The notes: generated from the letters alone by a model not told the origin. A DNA stretch of 5,078 nucleotides from Treponema sp. (GCA_031258265.1 JAIRNB010000269.1:1-5078); one strand, 5' to 3'. Positions 1 through 5,078 are shown, counted from the first letter of the stretch. Numbers and translations: made by a program.

Positions 1-850
1 CCAGGGCGGCTTCAATTTCGGTAATATCGGAATCCGGGGTAGAAGCCCCGGCGCTGAGGCCGACAGTCCGGTATCCGGTAAGTTCGGCGGCGGGGATCTC
101 CACGGCGGCCTCCACAAGCCAGGCCGGTTTCCCCAGGGACAGGGCAATATCCAGCAGGCGGCGGGTATTGGAGGAAGTACGGCCCCCGGCGATAAGCACG
201 GCCTCTACCTGGGAACACAGTTCCCGCAAAGCTTCCTGCCGTTCCTTGGTGGCCGGGCAGATCGAATCCACCATGGTAAGATCGGGGAATACTGCCCGGA
301 TCACCCTGCCGATAGCCCGGTACTCCCCGTCCCCAATGGTGGTCTGTCCGATAAGGGCGGTCCGGGCGCCGGGTTTTTCCCGCCCCAGGGCGGCGGCGGC
401 CAGGGCGGCTTCCGCTGGATTAGAGACCACGAGGGCGCCGGGGGCATAGGCTTTTAGACCGGCAAGCTCCCCGTGCTGTTTCTCCCCGGCGACAAAAAGG
501 GAAAAGCCCGCTTCCCACAGGGAACGGGCCGTTAATTGATTTTTTTTAACCCGGGGACAGGTGGCGTCCGCCAGGACCGCGTGACGGCGCCTTAGTTCTT
601 CCTCCAGGGAAGGGCTTATACCGTGGGCCCGGATAATGATCGTAGAACCCCCCAATTCGAGGGGAAGGGCCTCCTCCTCCAGGACCCGCATCCCCCGGTC
701 CCCCAGGGAGGAAAGGACCCGGGGATTGTGGATCAGGGGGCCCATGGTGCAAAGCTCCCTCTCTTTCCGGGCAAGCTCCGCCTCCGCAATTTCTACGGCC
801 CGGCGGACCCCCATGCAGAAGCCCAGGACCCGGGAGCGGATCACCTTCAT
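1..850 (-). CDS. ispH: 4-hydroxy-3-methylbut-2-enyl diphosphate reductase (IspH/LytB), 3' end cut by window edge
   Basis: IspH is a cytosolic [4Fe-4S] enzyme that reduces HMBPP to IPP and DMAPP, the last step of the MEP isoprenoid pathway. The 283 visible residues carry the full active site. Cluster cysteines are C12 (GFCMGV), C98 (ATCPRV) and C198 (DSICPAT). Substrate-binding residues are H41 (GPLIHNP), H76 (RAHGISP) and H126, the proton-donor glutamate is E128 (QHGELAG), followed by T170-T171 (GQTT), S226-S227-N228 (TSSNT) and S270 (AGASTP). The usual HPE motif reads HGE, but the functional H and E are kept. The ATG at 850 puts the first cysteine at residue 12, as in E. coli. The protein probably ends within a few to some tens of residues past the edge; a C-terminal fusion cannot be excluded. 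It lies 21 nt after secF, and that gap has no clear Shine-Dalgarno, so translation may depend on coupling to secF. Confidence 0.95.
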   Translation of the reverse strand, partial: MKVIRSRVLGFCMGVRRAVEIAEAELARKERELCTMGPLIHNPRVLSSLGDRGMRVLEEEALPLELGGSTIIIRAHGISPSLEEELRRRHAVLADATCPRVKKNQLTARSLWEAGFSLFVAGEKQHGELAGLKAYAPGALVVSNPAEAALAAAALGREKPGARTALIGQTTIGDGEYRAIGRVIRAVFPDLTMVDSICPATKERQEALRELCSQVEAVLIAGGRTSSNTRRLLDIALSLGKPAWLVEAAVEIPAAELTGYRTVGLSAGASTPDSDITEIEAAL

Positions 851-871
851 TGTTACATTACACCGGCGGAA

Positions 872-2131
872 TTAAGCCTTGGCGGAAACTTTTCCAAGCT
901 TGGCGGGATTCAACGCCATTTTTTTCTGTTCCCGCTTCTTAGCCTGAAGATCCCAGAAATACACAAAGCCCGAAGCGATAAAAATGGTGGAGTACACACC
1001 GCTGGCCATACCCACCAGCAGGGCCAGGGCAAAGTCCTTCATAGAACCGGTGGTGAAGATAAAGAGGAAGATCACCGCCAACATGGTGGTGGCCGTGGTT
1101 ATAACGGTCCTCCCCAGGGTCTCCGAAAGGGAACGGTTCAGGATCATTAAAAGAGAATCCTCCGGGTAGATCCGCCGGGTCTCCCGAATCCGGTCAAAGA
1201 TAACGATGGTATCGTTGATCGAATAACCCAGGATAGTAAGAATCGCCGCGATAGTGGTGGTATTGAATTCCATGCGGCTCCATACGATAAAAGTCACCAT
1301 GATAAGGCCGTCGTGGATGATGGCCAGCACCGCGCCGATGGCGAATTGCGGCTTAAAGCGGACGGAGGAATATATCAGGATAAGAAGCAGGGTAAGGCCC
1401 AGAAGCTTCCCCGCCTGATCGGTAAGGTCCTTGGAAAAACGGGAGTCCACATAGACCGAGCGGATCACCACGACATCGTCCTCGCCAAAGTAGGCCCGTA
1501 AGACAGAAATAATTTTATCCTCGGAGATCTTCTCCGTGTCGTCTTCACCCTCTTCCAGGCGAATCATAAAGTGCCGGTCCGCCTCCTCGCCAAGCTGTTG
1601 AACGGAAACGGTCCTGCCCAGGCTAACAAGGGATTCCCGGACTTTCTGGATGCTGACAGGCGCGGTCCCCGGGGTCAAAAAATGGACCACAAAGGGATCG
1701 GCCCCCAGGAGGGGATCCGCCTGGGCGCTGAAGATCAGCGACTGGCAAGGGGTATCCGGGGGGGCCTTCAGCTCGACGGCAATTCCCTCAAGGGAATCCG
1801 AAGAACGGATAGCCTCCGCCAGGGTTCCGACGGTGCTGTACTCGGCAAAAGAAAAAGACGCGGTCCGGGATTCTACCCCCGCGGCGGAGACAACAATATC
1901 CAGTTTGTTCTGGTTCCGGTCGAAGGACACGGAGGCGGAACCCCGTCCGGCCCAGGTAAGGCTAAAAGCCGTGGGGGCTAAACGGATTTCCTGAAGACGG
2001 CCGGCCTGGAAATCGACCCCCAGGTTAAAACCGCCCTTGACAATATATCCCGCAATTCCGCTCAGGGCCAACACAGTGGAAATAATAGCGGCGGGAAGAA
2101 AAAAGCGGGAAAAACGAATGATCCGTTTCAC
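872..2131 (-). CDS. secF: Protein translocase subunit SecF, with enlarged periplasmic head
   Basis: SecF pairs with SecD in the inner membrane and uses proton-motive force to help complete SecYEG-mediated export. From the GTG at 2131 it has 419 residues. Visible parts are TM1 (about 9-31), the SecD/SecF signature GVDFQAG (38-44; the common form is GxDFTGG), a periplasmic region to about 239, and the C-terminal membrane bundle. The bundle holds TM2 (about 240-258), then RFKPQFAIGAVLAIIHDG, the TM4 motif with YSINDTIVIFDRIRE (303-317), GRTVITTATT (340-349) and a last membrane block to about 392, followed by a basic tail. Typical SecF is about 300-325 residues; the excess is an insertion at about 54-159 in the periplasmic head. 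The GTG is preferred over an ATG at 2182 because GGGAGGG lies 7 nt before it, the GTG shares one base with the secD stop, and the extra 17 residues of the longer form do not look like SecF. Translational coupling to secD is likely. Confidence 0.96.
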   Translation of the reverse strand: MKRIIRFSRFFLPAAIISTVLALSGIAGYIVKGGFNLGVDFQAGRLQEIRLAPTAFSLTWAGRGSASVSFDRNQNKLDIVVSAAGVESRTASFSFAEYSTVGTLAEAIRSSDSLEGIAVELKAPPDTPCQSLIFSAQADPLLGADPFVVHFLTPGTAPVSIQKVRESLVSLGRTVSVQQLGEEADRHFMIRLEEGEDDTEKISEDKIISVLRAYFGEDDVVVIRSVYVDSRFSKDLTDQAGKLLGLTLLLILIYSSVRFKPQFAIGAVLAIIHDGLIMVTFIVWSRMEFNTTTIAAILTILGYSINDTIVIFDRIRETRRIYPEDSLLMILNRSLSETLGRTVITTATTMLAVIFLFIFTTGSMKDFALALLVGMASGVYSTIFIASGFVYFWDLQAKKREQKKMALNPAKLGKVSAKA

Positions 2132-3879
2132 TATTTTGCCCTCCCAAGGACAGGCTCCTGAGAACCACGGCCGATAGTCCAACTTACCGATACATTTTTG
2201 CTTCCCAGCACATCGGTACTAAAGTCAAAGAGAAGCCGGGAAACAAAGAGGCTGGTAAACACCGAAGAAAAAACCCCAATGGCCAGGGTTACCGCAAAGC
2301 CCTGGATGGGACCGGAACCCAACTGAGAGAGGAAAAGGGCGGCGATAAAGGTAGTGATATTGGAGTCCATGATAGCCCAGAAAGCCTTGTCAAAACCCCC
2401 GTCTATCACCGCCTTCCTGCCCTTCCCCAGGCGCAGCTCCTCTTTCATCCGTTCAAAGATGATCACATTGGCGTCCACCGCCATACCGATAGTAAGGATG
2501 AAACCCGCGATACTGGGCAGGGTAAGGGTAAAGCTAAAGGCGGAAAGGATGGAAAGCATCAGGTAGATATTGAGAATTTGGGCCACAATGGCGTTTATCC
2601 CGGCGATTTTGTAGTAGACCAGCATGAAAACCATCACCGCCGCCAGCCCCCCCACCAGGGCAAGGAGCCCCTGGCGGATGGTATCGCTCCCCAGGGAAGC
2701 GCCGATACTCTGCTGATTGGACACGGAAAGCTCCACCGGCAGGGCGGCGGTCCTAAGGATAAGGGCGATATTGTTCGCCTCGTCAATGCCAAAACCCGTA
2801 AGGCTTACCGCGTCCCGGATAGGCGATTTTATGACAGCCTGGGACTTTACCCGGTCATCCAGGACAATGGCCAGGGGCTTTTCCACGTTGGCGGAGGTAA
2901 GCTTATAAAAGATTTCCCCCCCATCGGAATCCAGCATGAAGGTAACTTCCGGCTTCCCATCCAGGTTGGCCCGTTCCACCAGGGCGCTTTTGATGTGGTT
3001 GCCGTTCAGACCCACTTCCTTTTTTACCGCCGTGTAGCCCGTCCGTTCATCCAGGCCGTAGCGGTCTTTATTGTAGACCCCCAGGATCATCACATCCGCC
3101 GAAAGCCCCGGAACAAGCGAGGGGTCCAGCAGTTTATCGTCTTCACCAATAATTTCAGGGTGGGTTTCGTAATACCGGTTAAAAATATCGGCCGCTTCTT
3201 GATCCACAATGTGAAAGGCCAGGCTCCCCTTGCCCATGATGATGTCGTTGATCCGCTCCGGGTCCGCGGCGCCGGGGATCTCCACGTAGATCTGATCGGT
3301 TCCCTGGCGGCGGATCACCGGTTCCGTAAGGCCAAAACGGTCTATCCGGCTGTTCAGCACCTCCAGAGCCCGGTTTACCGCGTCTTCCGAATCGTCGGTA
3401 TCCAAGGTCCGCCCCACCTGCAGGATAATGGAAAGACCCCCGGAAAGGTCCAAGCCAAGCTGTATGGCGCTTTTTTGAAGGTTCTTAAGCTTAAAAATTC
3501 CGTCCCCGTGGTGGGCTTCGATGGCGTCCAAGGCCTCCGCCCGGGAGGGAAAGGCATCTAGCACCGTGTAGGCGTCCCACTTTTCCGGGACCTTGCGTTT
3601 GGCCTCCCGGTAAAACTTCTTCGCCTGGGCGGTAAGAAAGACCAGTTTTTCCGGCACATCCCCCCTGTTTCTGGCCAGTTCGAGGAGTTCCTGGAAATCC
3701 TGCCTGGCCATTCGGGAGGAATAATTCTTGATCTGATCCCTGGACTCCAGGGCCAGGGTCTGCTGCTCCTTCGGCACCGTCTTTGGAACTATAAAATACC
3801 AGCGGATACTGGGAAGGAGAAACACGAAACAAAGAAGCATCGTCAAAAGGACGATGAAAAAGCGATACCGTTTACTCAT
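2131..3879 (-). CDS. secD: Protein translocase subunit SecD
   Basis: SecD is the larger half of the SecDF proton-driven translocation helper in the inner membrane. The 582-residue product has TM1 at about 7-24, then a charged, mostly helical periplasmic stretch to about 138. This leads into the signature LGLDLSGG (141-148), the P1 head with periplasmic subdomains to about 385, and the C-terminal RND-like bundle. Hallmarks in the bundle are SIGASLGSD (391-399), GMAVDANVIIFERMKEE (465-481, including the TM4 aspartate implicated in proton transfer), DSNITT near 505-510 and GSGPIQGFAVTLAIG (522-536). Length is close to other proteobacterial and spirochaetal SecD proteins. Two ATGs lie 9 nt apart, at 3888 and 3879. 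The later one is chosen because AGGA sits 10 nt before it but only 1 nt before the first; the first would add only MSA. The TAG stop shares one base with the secF GTG. yajC ends 87 nt upstream. Confidence 0.98.
   Translation of the reverse strand: MSKRYRFFIVLLTMLLCFVFLLPSIRWYFIVPKTVPKEQQTLALESRDQIKNYSSRMARQDFQELLELARNRGDVPEKLVFLTAQAKKFYREAKRKVPEKWDAYTVLDAFPSRAEALDAIEAHHGDGIFKLKNLQKSAIQLGLDLSGGLSIILQVGRTLDTDDSEDAVNRALEVLNSRIDRFGLTEPVIRRQGTDQIYVEIPGAADPERINDIIMGKGSLAFHIVDQEAADIFNRYYETHPEIIGEDDKLLDPSLVPGLSADVMILGVYNKDRYGLDERTGYTAVKKEVGLNGNHIKSALVERANLDGKPEVTFMLDSDGGEIFYKLTSANVEKPLAIVLDDRVKSQAVIKSPIRDAVSLTGFGIDEANNIALILRTAALPVELSVSNQQSIGASLGSDTIRQGLLALVGGLAAVMVFMLVYYKIAGINAIVAQILNIYLMLSILSAFSFTLTLPSIAGFILTIGMAVDANVIIFERMKEELRLGKGRKAVIDGGFDKAFWAIMDSNITTFIAALFLSQLGSGPIQGFAVTLAIGVFSSVFTSLFVSRLLFDFSTDVLGSKNVSVSWTIGRGSQEPVLGRAK
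2139..2145 (-). promoter_or_regulatory. secF ribosome binding site (decides GTG start)
   Basis: GGGAGGG, read on the minus strand, lies 7 nt before the GTG at 2131 and inside the last codons of secD. It is a strong purine-rich Shine-Dalgarno and is the main reason to reject the longer ATG start at 2182. Confidence 0.8.
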
Positions 3880-3889
3880 GGCGGACATT

Positions 3890-3893
3890 TCCT
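3890..3893 (-). promoter_or_regulatory. secD ribosome binding site
   Basis: AGGA on the minus strand lies 10 nt before the ATG at 3879 and only 1 nt before the ATG at 3888. The spacing favours MSKRYRFF as the true N-terminus. Confidence 0.6.
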
Positions 3894-3919
3894 ATTGATT
3901 TAAGTCTGCGTTTGATTCC

Positions 3920-3937
3920 GGTCCCCGTTCCGGGGCC
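3920..3937 (-). other. Small GC hairpin between yajC and secD
   Basis: CCCCG and CGGGG pair around the three-base loop TTC (plus strand), and two more G-C pairs form outside one bulged base. There is no T-run after it on the minus strand, so it is not an intrinsic terminator. It may affect mRNA stability or the relative amount of SecD, but no function is shown. Confidence 0.4.
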
Positions 3938-3966
3938 TCCCGCAAATGAAAACTAAGGGACTCTTA

Positions 3967-4383
3967 CTACTTTTTCGCTTCCCCATCCCCTTCACCGGAG
4001 GGGGAATCGGAATTTTCCGCCCGTTGATCTTCAAGCTTCTCAGATTTATCGGACTTTTCTTCCCTGGCCTCCACATTAGAAATGGCGCTGCGGTTGAACT
4101 CCAGTTTCACATTGTCGTCCACCTTGAGGATCACCGAATGTTCCCTGACAGTCTGGATAACTCCGTGGATTCCGCCGATGGTAACAACCCTATCGCCCTT
4201 CTTCAGGGCGCTAAGCATGCGCTGGGTTTCCTTTTGTTTCTTGTTTTGCGGCCGGATGATGAGGAAGTAGAAAATGGCGATGATAGCGATAAAGGGTAAA
4301 AATTGCAGAAACGCGCCGCCTCCCGTGGGGCTGCTCTCCCCAGCAGGGGCGCCCATGAGGAGGAAAAGGGGAAATAATTTCAT
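3967..4383 (-). CDS. yajC: Sec translocon accessory protein YajC
   Basis: YajC is a small single-span membrane protein that associates with SecDF and SecYEG; it is usually dispensable and its exact role is unclear. The 138 residues show a short hydrophobic N-terminus (1-10), a Gly/Ser/Pro-rich link, one membrane span at about 25-43, then the family signature RPQNKKQKE (44-52) and the cytoplasmic fold with GDRVVTIGGIHGVI (63-76). Residues from about 105 to the end form a charged Glu/Lys/Ser/Asp-rich, probably disordered tail; this makes it longer than the common 85-115 residues. The ATG at 4383 has AAGGA 9 nt upstream. The gene ends with TAG followed directly by in-frame TAA. The order yajC-secD-secF is the classic one and supports the call. 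Confidence 0.96.
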   Translation of the reverse strand: MKLFPLFLLMGAPAGESSPTGGGAFLQFLPFIAIIAIFYFLIIRPQNKKQKETQRMLSALKKGDRVVTIGGIHGVIQTVREHSVILKVDDNVKLEFNRSAISNVEAREEKSDKSEKLEDQRAENSDSPSGEGDGEAKK

Positions 4384-4515
4384 ACATTGACATCCTTAAC
4401 AATAAAAATAGTGTAAAGACTAGACTAGCATGATAGAAAACCGCCGGTCAACCGGCTTGGCGTTAAAGGCAGGGCGCCGGTTTTAGTCCTGTTAGGCCGA
4501 ATGTCGAGTTTCTAT
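4384..4515 (-). promoter_or_regulatory. yajC leader; operon promoter region expected here
   Basis: This 132-bp gap between yajC and the fold-back element is where a promoter for the yajC-secD-secF-ispH block would lie if transcription does not enter from upstream. On the minus strand there is a TATCAT (-10-like, 4437-4432) with no -35 at normal spacing. A TTGACC (-35-like) sits only 10 nt before it; at 18 nt it would pair with a poor TAGTCT. No promoter can be fixed. A small palindrome, GCCGG-TCAA-CCGGC at 4443-4456, is followed on the minus strand by GGTTTTC and could act as a weak terminator for upstream transcripts. Confidence 0.35.
4393..4397 (-). promoter_or_regulatory. yajC ribosome binding site
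   Basis: AAGGA on the minus strand lies 9 nt before the yajC ATG, in an AT-rich leader. Spacing and sequence fit a normal Shine-Dalgarno. Confidence 0.75.
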
Positions 4516-4553
4516 GGGCGCATTTTTGCGTGCGCCGCACGCAAAAACCGGGC
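4516..4553 (+). repeat. Left terminal inverted repeat, containing hairpin TTTTTGCGTGC/GCACGCAAAAA
   Basis: The repeat starts GGGCGCA and ends CCGGGC. Between these, TTTTTGCGTGC (4523-4533) and GCACGCAAAAA (4537-4547) form a perfect 11-bp stem around the 3-nt loop GCC. With an A-run before and a T-run after on either strand, it has the form of a bidirectional intrinsic terminator. It matches the complement of the right repeat except in the stem core. Confidence 0.8.
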
Positions 4554-4557
4554 TTTC

Positions 4558-4583
4558 CGGGGCTCCGCTCTGCTCCGGCCCCG
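4558..4583. repeat. GC-rich hairpin CGGGGC/GCCCCG
   Basis: Arms of 6 bp (4558-4563 and 4578-4583) enclose a 14-nt loop. This is the weakest of the hairpins in the element. It partly overlaps the TCCGCTCT block shared with the right arm, so it may be a by-product of that sequence. Confidence 0.4.
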
Positions 4584-4625
4584 CCTGTGGCGTGGCTGCT
4601 TCGCACCCCTACAATCCCTTGCGCT

Positions 4626-4657
4626 GCCCAAAAATGGCATCCATGCCATTTTTGGGC
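4626..4657. repeat. Perfect 15-bp hairpin, 2-nt loop
   Basis: GCCCAAAAATGGCAT (4626-4640) and ATGCCATTTTTGGGC (4643-4657) are perfectly complementary around the loop CC. It is the longest perfect stem in the window. Its tip, GGCATCCATGCC, is repeated in the hairpin at 4698-4715. Confidence 0.85.
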
Positions 4658-4659
4658 TT

Positions 4660-4684
4660 TACGTTTTTGCTTTGCAAAAACGTA
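4660..4684. repeat. Perfect 11-bp hairpin, TTT loop
   Basis: TACGTTTTTGC and GCAAAAACGTA pair around TTT, starting only 2 nt after the previous hairpin. The TTTTTGC/GCAAAAA part of the stem is shared with both terminal repeats. Confidence 0.8.
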
Positions 4685-4697
4685 TACACCTGTCACA

Positions 4698-4715
4698 GCC
4701 GGCATCCATGCCGGC
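4698..4715. repeat. Perfect 8-bp hairpin, CC loop
   Basis: GCCGGCAT and ATGCCGGC pair around CC. The tip, GGCATCCATGCC, is identical to the tip of the 4626-4657 hairpin, while the lower stem is different but still paired. Confidence 0.75.
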
Positions 4716-4717
4716 CA

Positions 4718-4738
4718 GCCCAAACCTTCGGTTTGGGC
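4718..4738. repeat. Perfect 9-bp hairpin, TTC loop
   Basis: GCCCAAACC and GGTTTGGGC pair around TTC, 2 nt after the previous hairpin. Its GCCCAAA/TTTGGGC base is also the base of the 4626-4657 hairpin, so the two could exchange partners in a folded RNA. Confidence 0.75.
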
Positions 4739-4748
4739 CGCGCGCTCT

Positions 4749-4768
4749 AGCCAAGCTAAAGCTTGGCT
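4749..4768. repeat. Perfect 9-bp hairpin, AA loop
   Basis: AGCCAAGCT and AGCTTGGCT pair around AA. It is the last member of the densest part of the cluster; between 4626 and 4768 most bases belong to perfect hairpins. Confidence 0.75.
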
Positions 4769-4802
4769 GCATTTGCTTAATATCTGGGGAATCACTGGCG
4801 CT

Positions 4803-4864
4803 ATGCGGTGCCGCATTATTCAATTTACAGCCTTCGGCTGCTCTTATCGCGCAAGGGATAGAGC
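4803..4864. repeat. Three short hairpins in the right arm
   Basis: ATGCGG/CCGCAT (4803-4816, loop TG), CAGCC/GGCTG (4828-4840, loop TTC) and GCTCT-ATC/GAT-AGAGC (4840-4864, one bulged T) follow each other closely. They are shorter than the central ones and the last is imperfect. Each alone could be chance; the run together continues the hairpin pattern. Confidence 0.5.
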
Positions 4865-4876
4865 GGAAATACCGGA

Positions 4877-4897
4877 GACTTTACCGCAGGTAAAGTC
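4877..4897. repeat. Perfect 9-bp hairpin, GCA loop, present only in the right arm
   Basis: GACTTTACC and GGTAAAGTC pair around GCA. The left arm has no counterpart at the matching place, so it looks like an insertion of a self-complementary unit into one arm, or a loss from the other. Confidence 0.7.
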
Positions 4898-4914
4898 GAG
4901 GACTTGCAGCGATA

Positions 4915-4951
4915 GCCCGGTTTTTTGCGGTTTACCGCAAAAAATGCGCCC
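4915..4951 (-). repeat. Right terminal inverted repeat, containing hairpin TTTTTTGCGGT/ACCGCAAAAAA
   Basis: It starts GCCCGG and ends TGCGCCC, the complement of the left repeat ends. TTTTTTGCGGT (4921-4931) and ACCGCAAAAAA (4934-4944) form a perfect 11-bp stem with a 2-nt loop. The stem core differs from the left copy (GGT/ACC against GTGC/GCAC), yet both are fully paired. Like the left copy it could terminate transcription in both directions. Confidence 0.8.
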
Positions 4952-5025
4952 TGATAACCGAGATCGTTCTGAAAATTGAAGTTTTTGAGCAGCGTCTACG
5001 CTTATCCAGGTTCGGAATTGCCGGG

Positions 5026-5078
5026 TTAAAGGACAATGGCCCGTTTTACCTCCACCGGAAAGACCCCAAAGAGGCGTT
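5026..5078 (-). CDS. Possible 3' end of an unidentified minus-strand gene
   Basis: One minus-strand frame entering from the right edge reads RLFGVFPVEVKRAIVL and then TAA at 5028-5026. The codons and residues look plausible but 16 residues are too few to identify. Two rivals exist. A second minus-strand frame stays open from the edge to about 4845, but runs through the terminal repeat. A plus-strand ATG at 5036 reads MARFTSTGKTPKRR to the edge, with AAAGGA only 2 nt before it. If the minus-strand gene is real, the hairpin at 4921-4944 would be placed to terminate it. Confidence 0.25.
   Translation of the reverse strand, partial: RLFGVFPVEVKRAIVL

Larger units (their letters stand above)
4614..4859. 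repeat. Inner inverted repeat pair, 11 bp: ATCCCTTGCGC ... GCGCAAGGGAT
   Basis: ATCCCTTGCGC at 4614-4624 is exactly complementary to 4849-4859. The pair encloses the dense central hairpin cluster and lies inside the terminal repeats, giving a nested fold-back. On the right arm the adjacent block AGAGCGGA (4860-4867) also matches the left arm. Confidence 0.65.
4516..4951. mobile_element. Fold-back (MITE-like) non-coding element of 436 bp, made of nested inverted repeats
   Basis: The ends, 4516-4553 and 4915-4951, are near-identical in inverted orientation. Further in, TCCGCTCT (4564-4571) and ATCCCTTGCGC (4614-4624) return as their complements at 4860-4867 and 4849-4859, in the mirrored order. 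A TCCGG block next to the ends is also shared. The arms differ by insertions: 42 nt between the two inner blocks on the left, and a self-contained hairpin (4877-4897) on the right. The centre holds at least six more hairpins. No convincing gene is present; open frames here run through palindromes. No target-site duplication is visible at the borders. The best fit is a non-autonomous transposable element or a REP/BIME-like palindromic element. A structured RNA is the alternative. Family membership is not recognised. Confidence 0.6.

Noticed and set aside
540..547. Run of eight A (coding strand) in ispH as a frameshift or slippage site
   Set aside because: The frame is intact on both sides and encodes the conserved RVKKNQ stretch after C98, so there is no sign of programmed slippage.
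2132..2182. Longer SecF starting at the ATG at 2182
   Set aside because: It would overlap secD by 52 bases, and its first 17 residues are unlike SecF N-termini. The GTG has a well-placed Shine-Dalgarno.
3920..3937. Intrinsic terminator between yajC and secD
   Set aside because: The GC hairpin has no T-run after it on the minus strand, and the genes belong to one conserved operon.
4387..4392. TTGACA on the plus strand as a -35 box
   Set aside because: No acceptable -10 lies 16-18 nt downstream (AGTGTA or TAGTGT at best) and no plus-strand gene follows.
4516..4951. CRISPR array or integron attC sites
   Set aside because: The repeats are inverted, differ in sequence and have irregular spacing, so they are not CRISPR direct repeats. 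The stems are perfect, and I saw no attC-type core sites or gene cassettes.
4463..4979. Several open frames of 60-150 codons on both strands in the region right of yajC
   Set aside because: They read straight through perfect palindromes on both strands, have no good ribosome binding sites, and their predicted proteins are low-complexity Cys/Pro/Arg-rich with no recognisable domain.
4952..5025. tRNA-like GGTTCGGAATT near 5010
   Set aside because: The T-arm does not pair and no acceptor, D or anticodon stems can be built around it.

Overview
The window carries a compact, leftward-reading (minus strand) block of four genes, yajC - secD - secF - ispH, plus a non-coding right end dominated by an unusual cluster of perfect inverted repeats. 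GC-rich codons, the GVDFQAG form of the SecF first-periplasmic motif, the long helical stretch ahead of LGLDLSGG in SecD and the enlarged SecF head all suggest a spirochaete of the Treponema group, possibly one of the higher-GC termite-gut or rumen lineages. This is a judgement from remembered family features, not a database result.

Layout, right to left in transcription order. 5078-4952: a short edge segment that may hold the last codons of another minus-strand gene; nothing there is firmly identified. 4951-4516: a 436-bp non-coding fold-back element. It has near-identical inverted ends of 37-38 nt, each containing its own perfect hairpin, and an interior packed with further perfect hairpins. 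4515-4384: the 132-bp leader of yajC, with a good ribosome binding site but no convincing promoter. 4383-3967: yajC. 3966-3880: an 87-nt gap with a small GC hairpin. 3879-2131: secD. 2131-872: secF, starting at a GTG that shares one base with the secD stop. 850-1: ispH, whose last codons lie beyond the left edge.

How the genes work together: YajC, SecD and SecF form the accessory membrane complex that joins SecYEG and uses the proton-motive force to help pull secreted proteins through the inner membrane. IspH is the last enzyme of the methylerythritol phosphate route to isoprenoids. Its place 21 nt behind secF makes co-transcription likely, but no functional link to secretion is evident.

The four genes are ordinary in identity. 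The part most worth a second look is the element at 4516-4951. Its two arms share four collinear blocks in inverted order, its terminal hairpins differ from each other only in ways that keep the stems paired, and the central hairpins are perfect. It looks like a non-autonomous, MITE-like or REP/BIME-like element, or a structured RNA. A second point is an insertion of about 100 residues in the periplasmic head of SecF.
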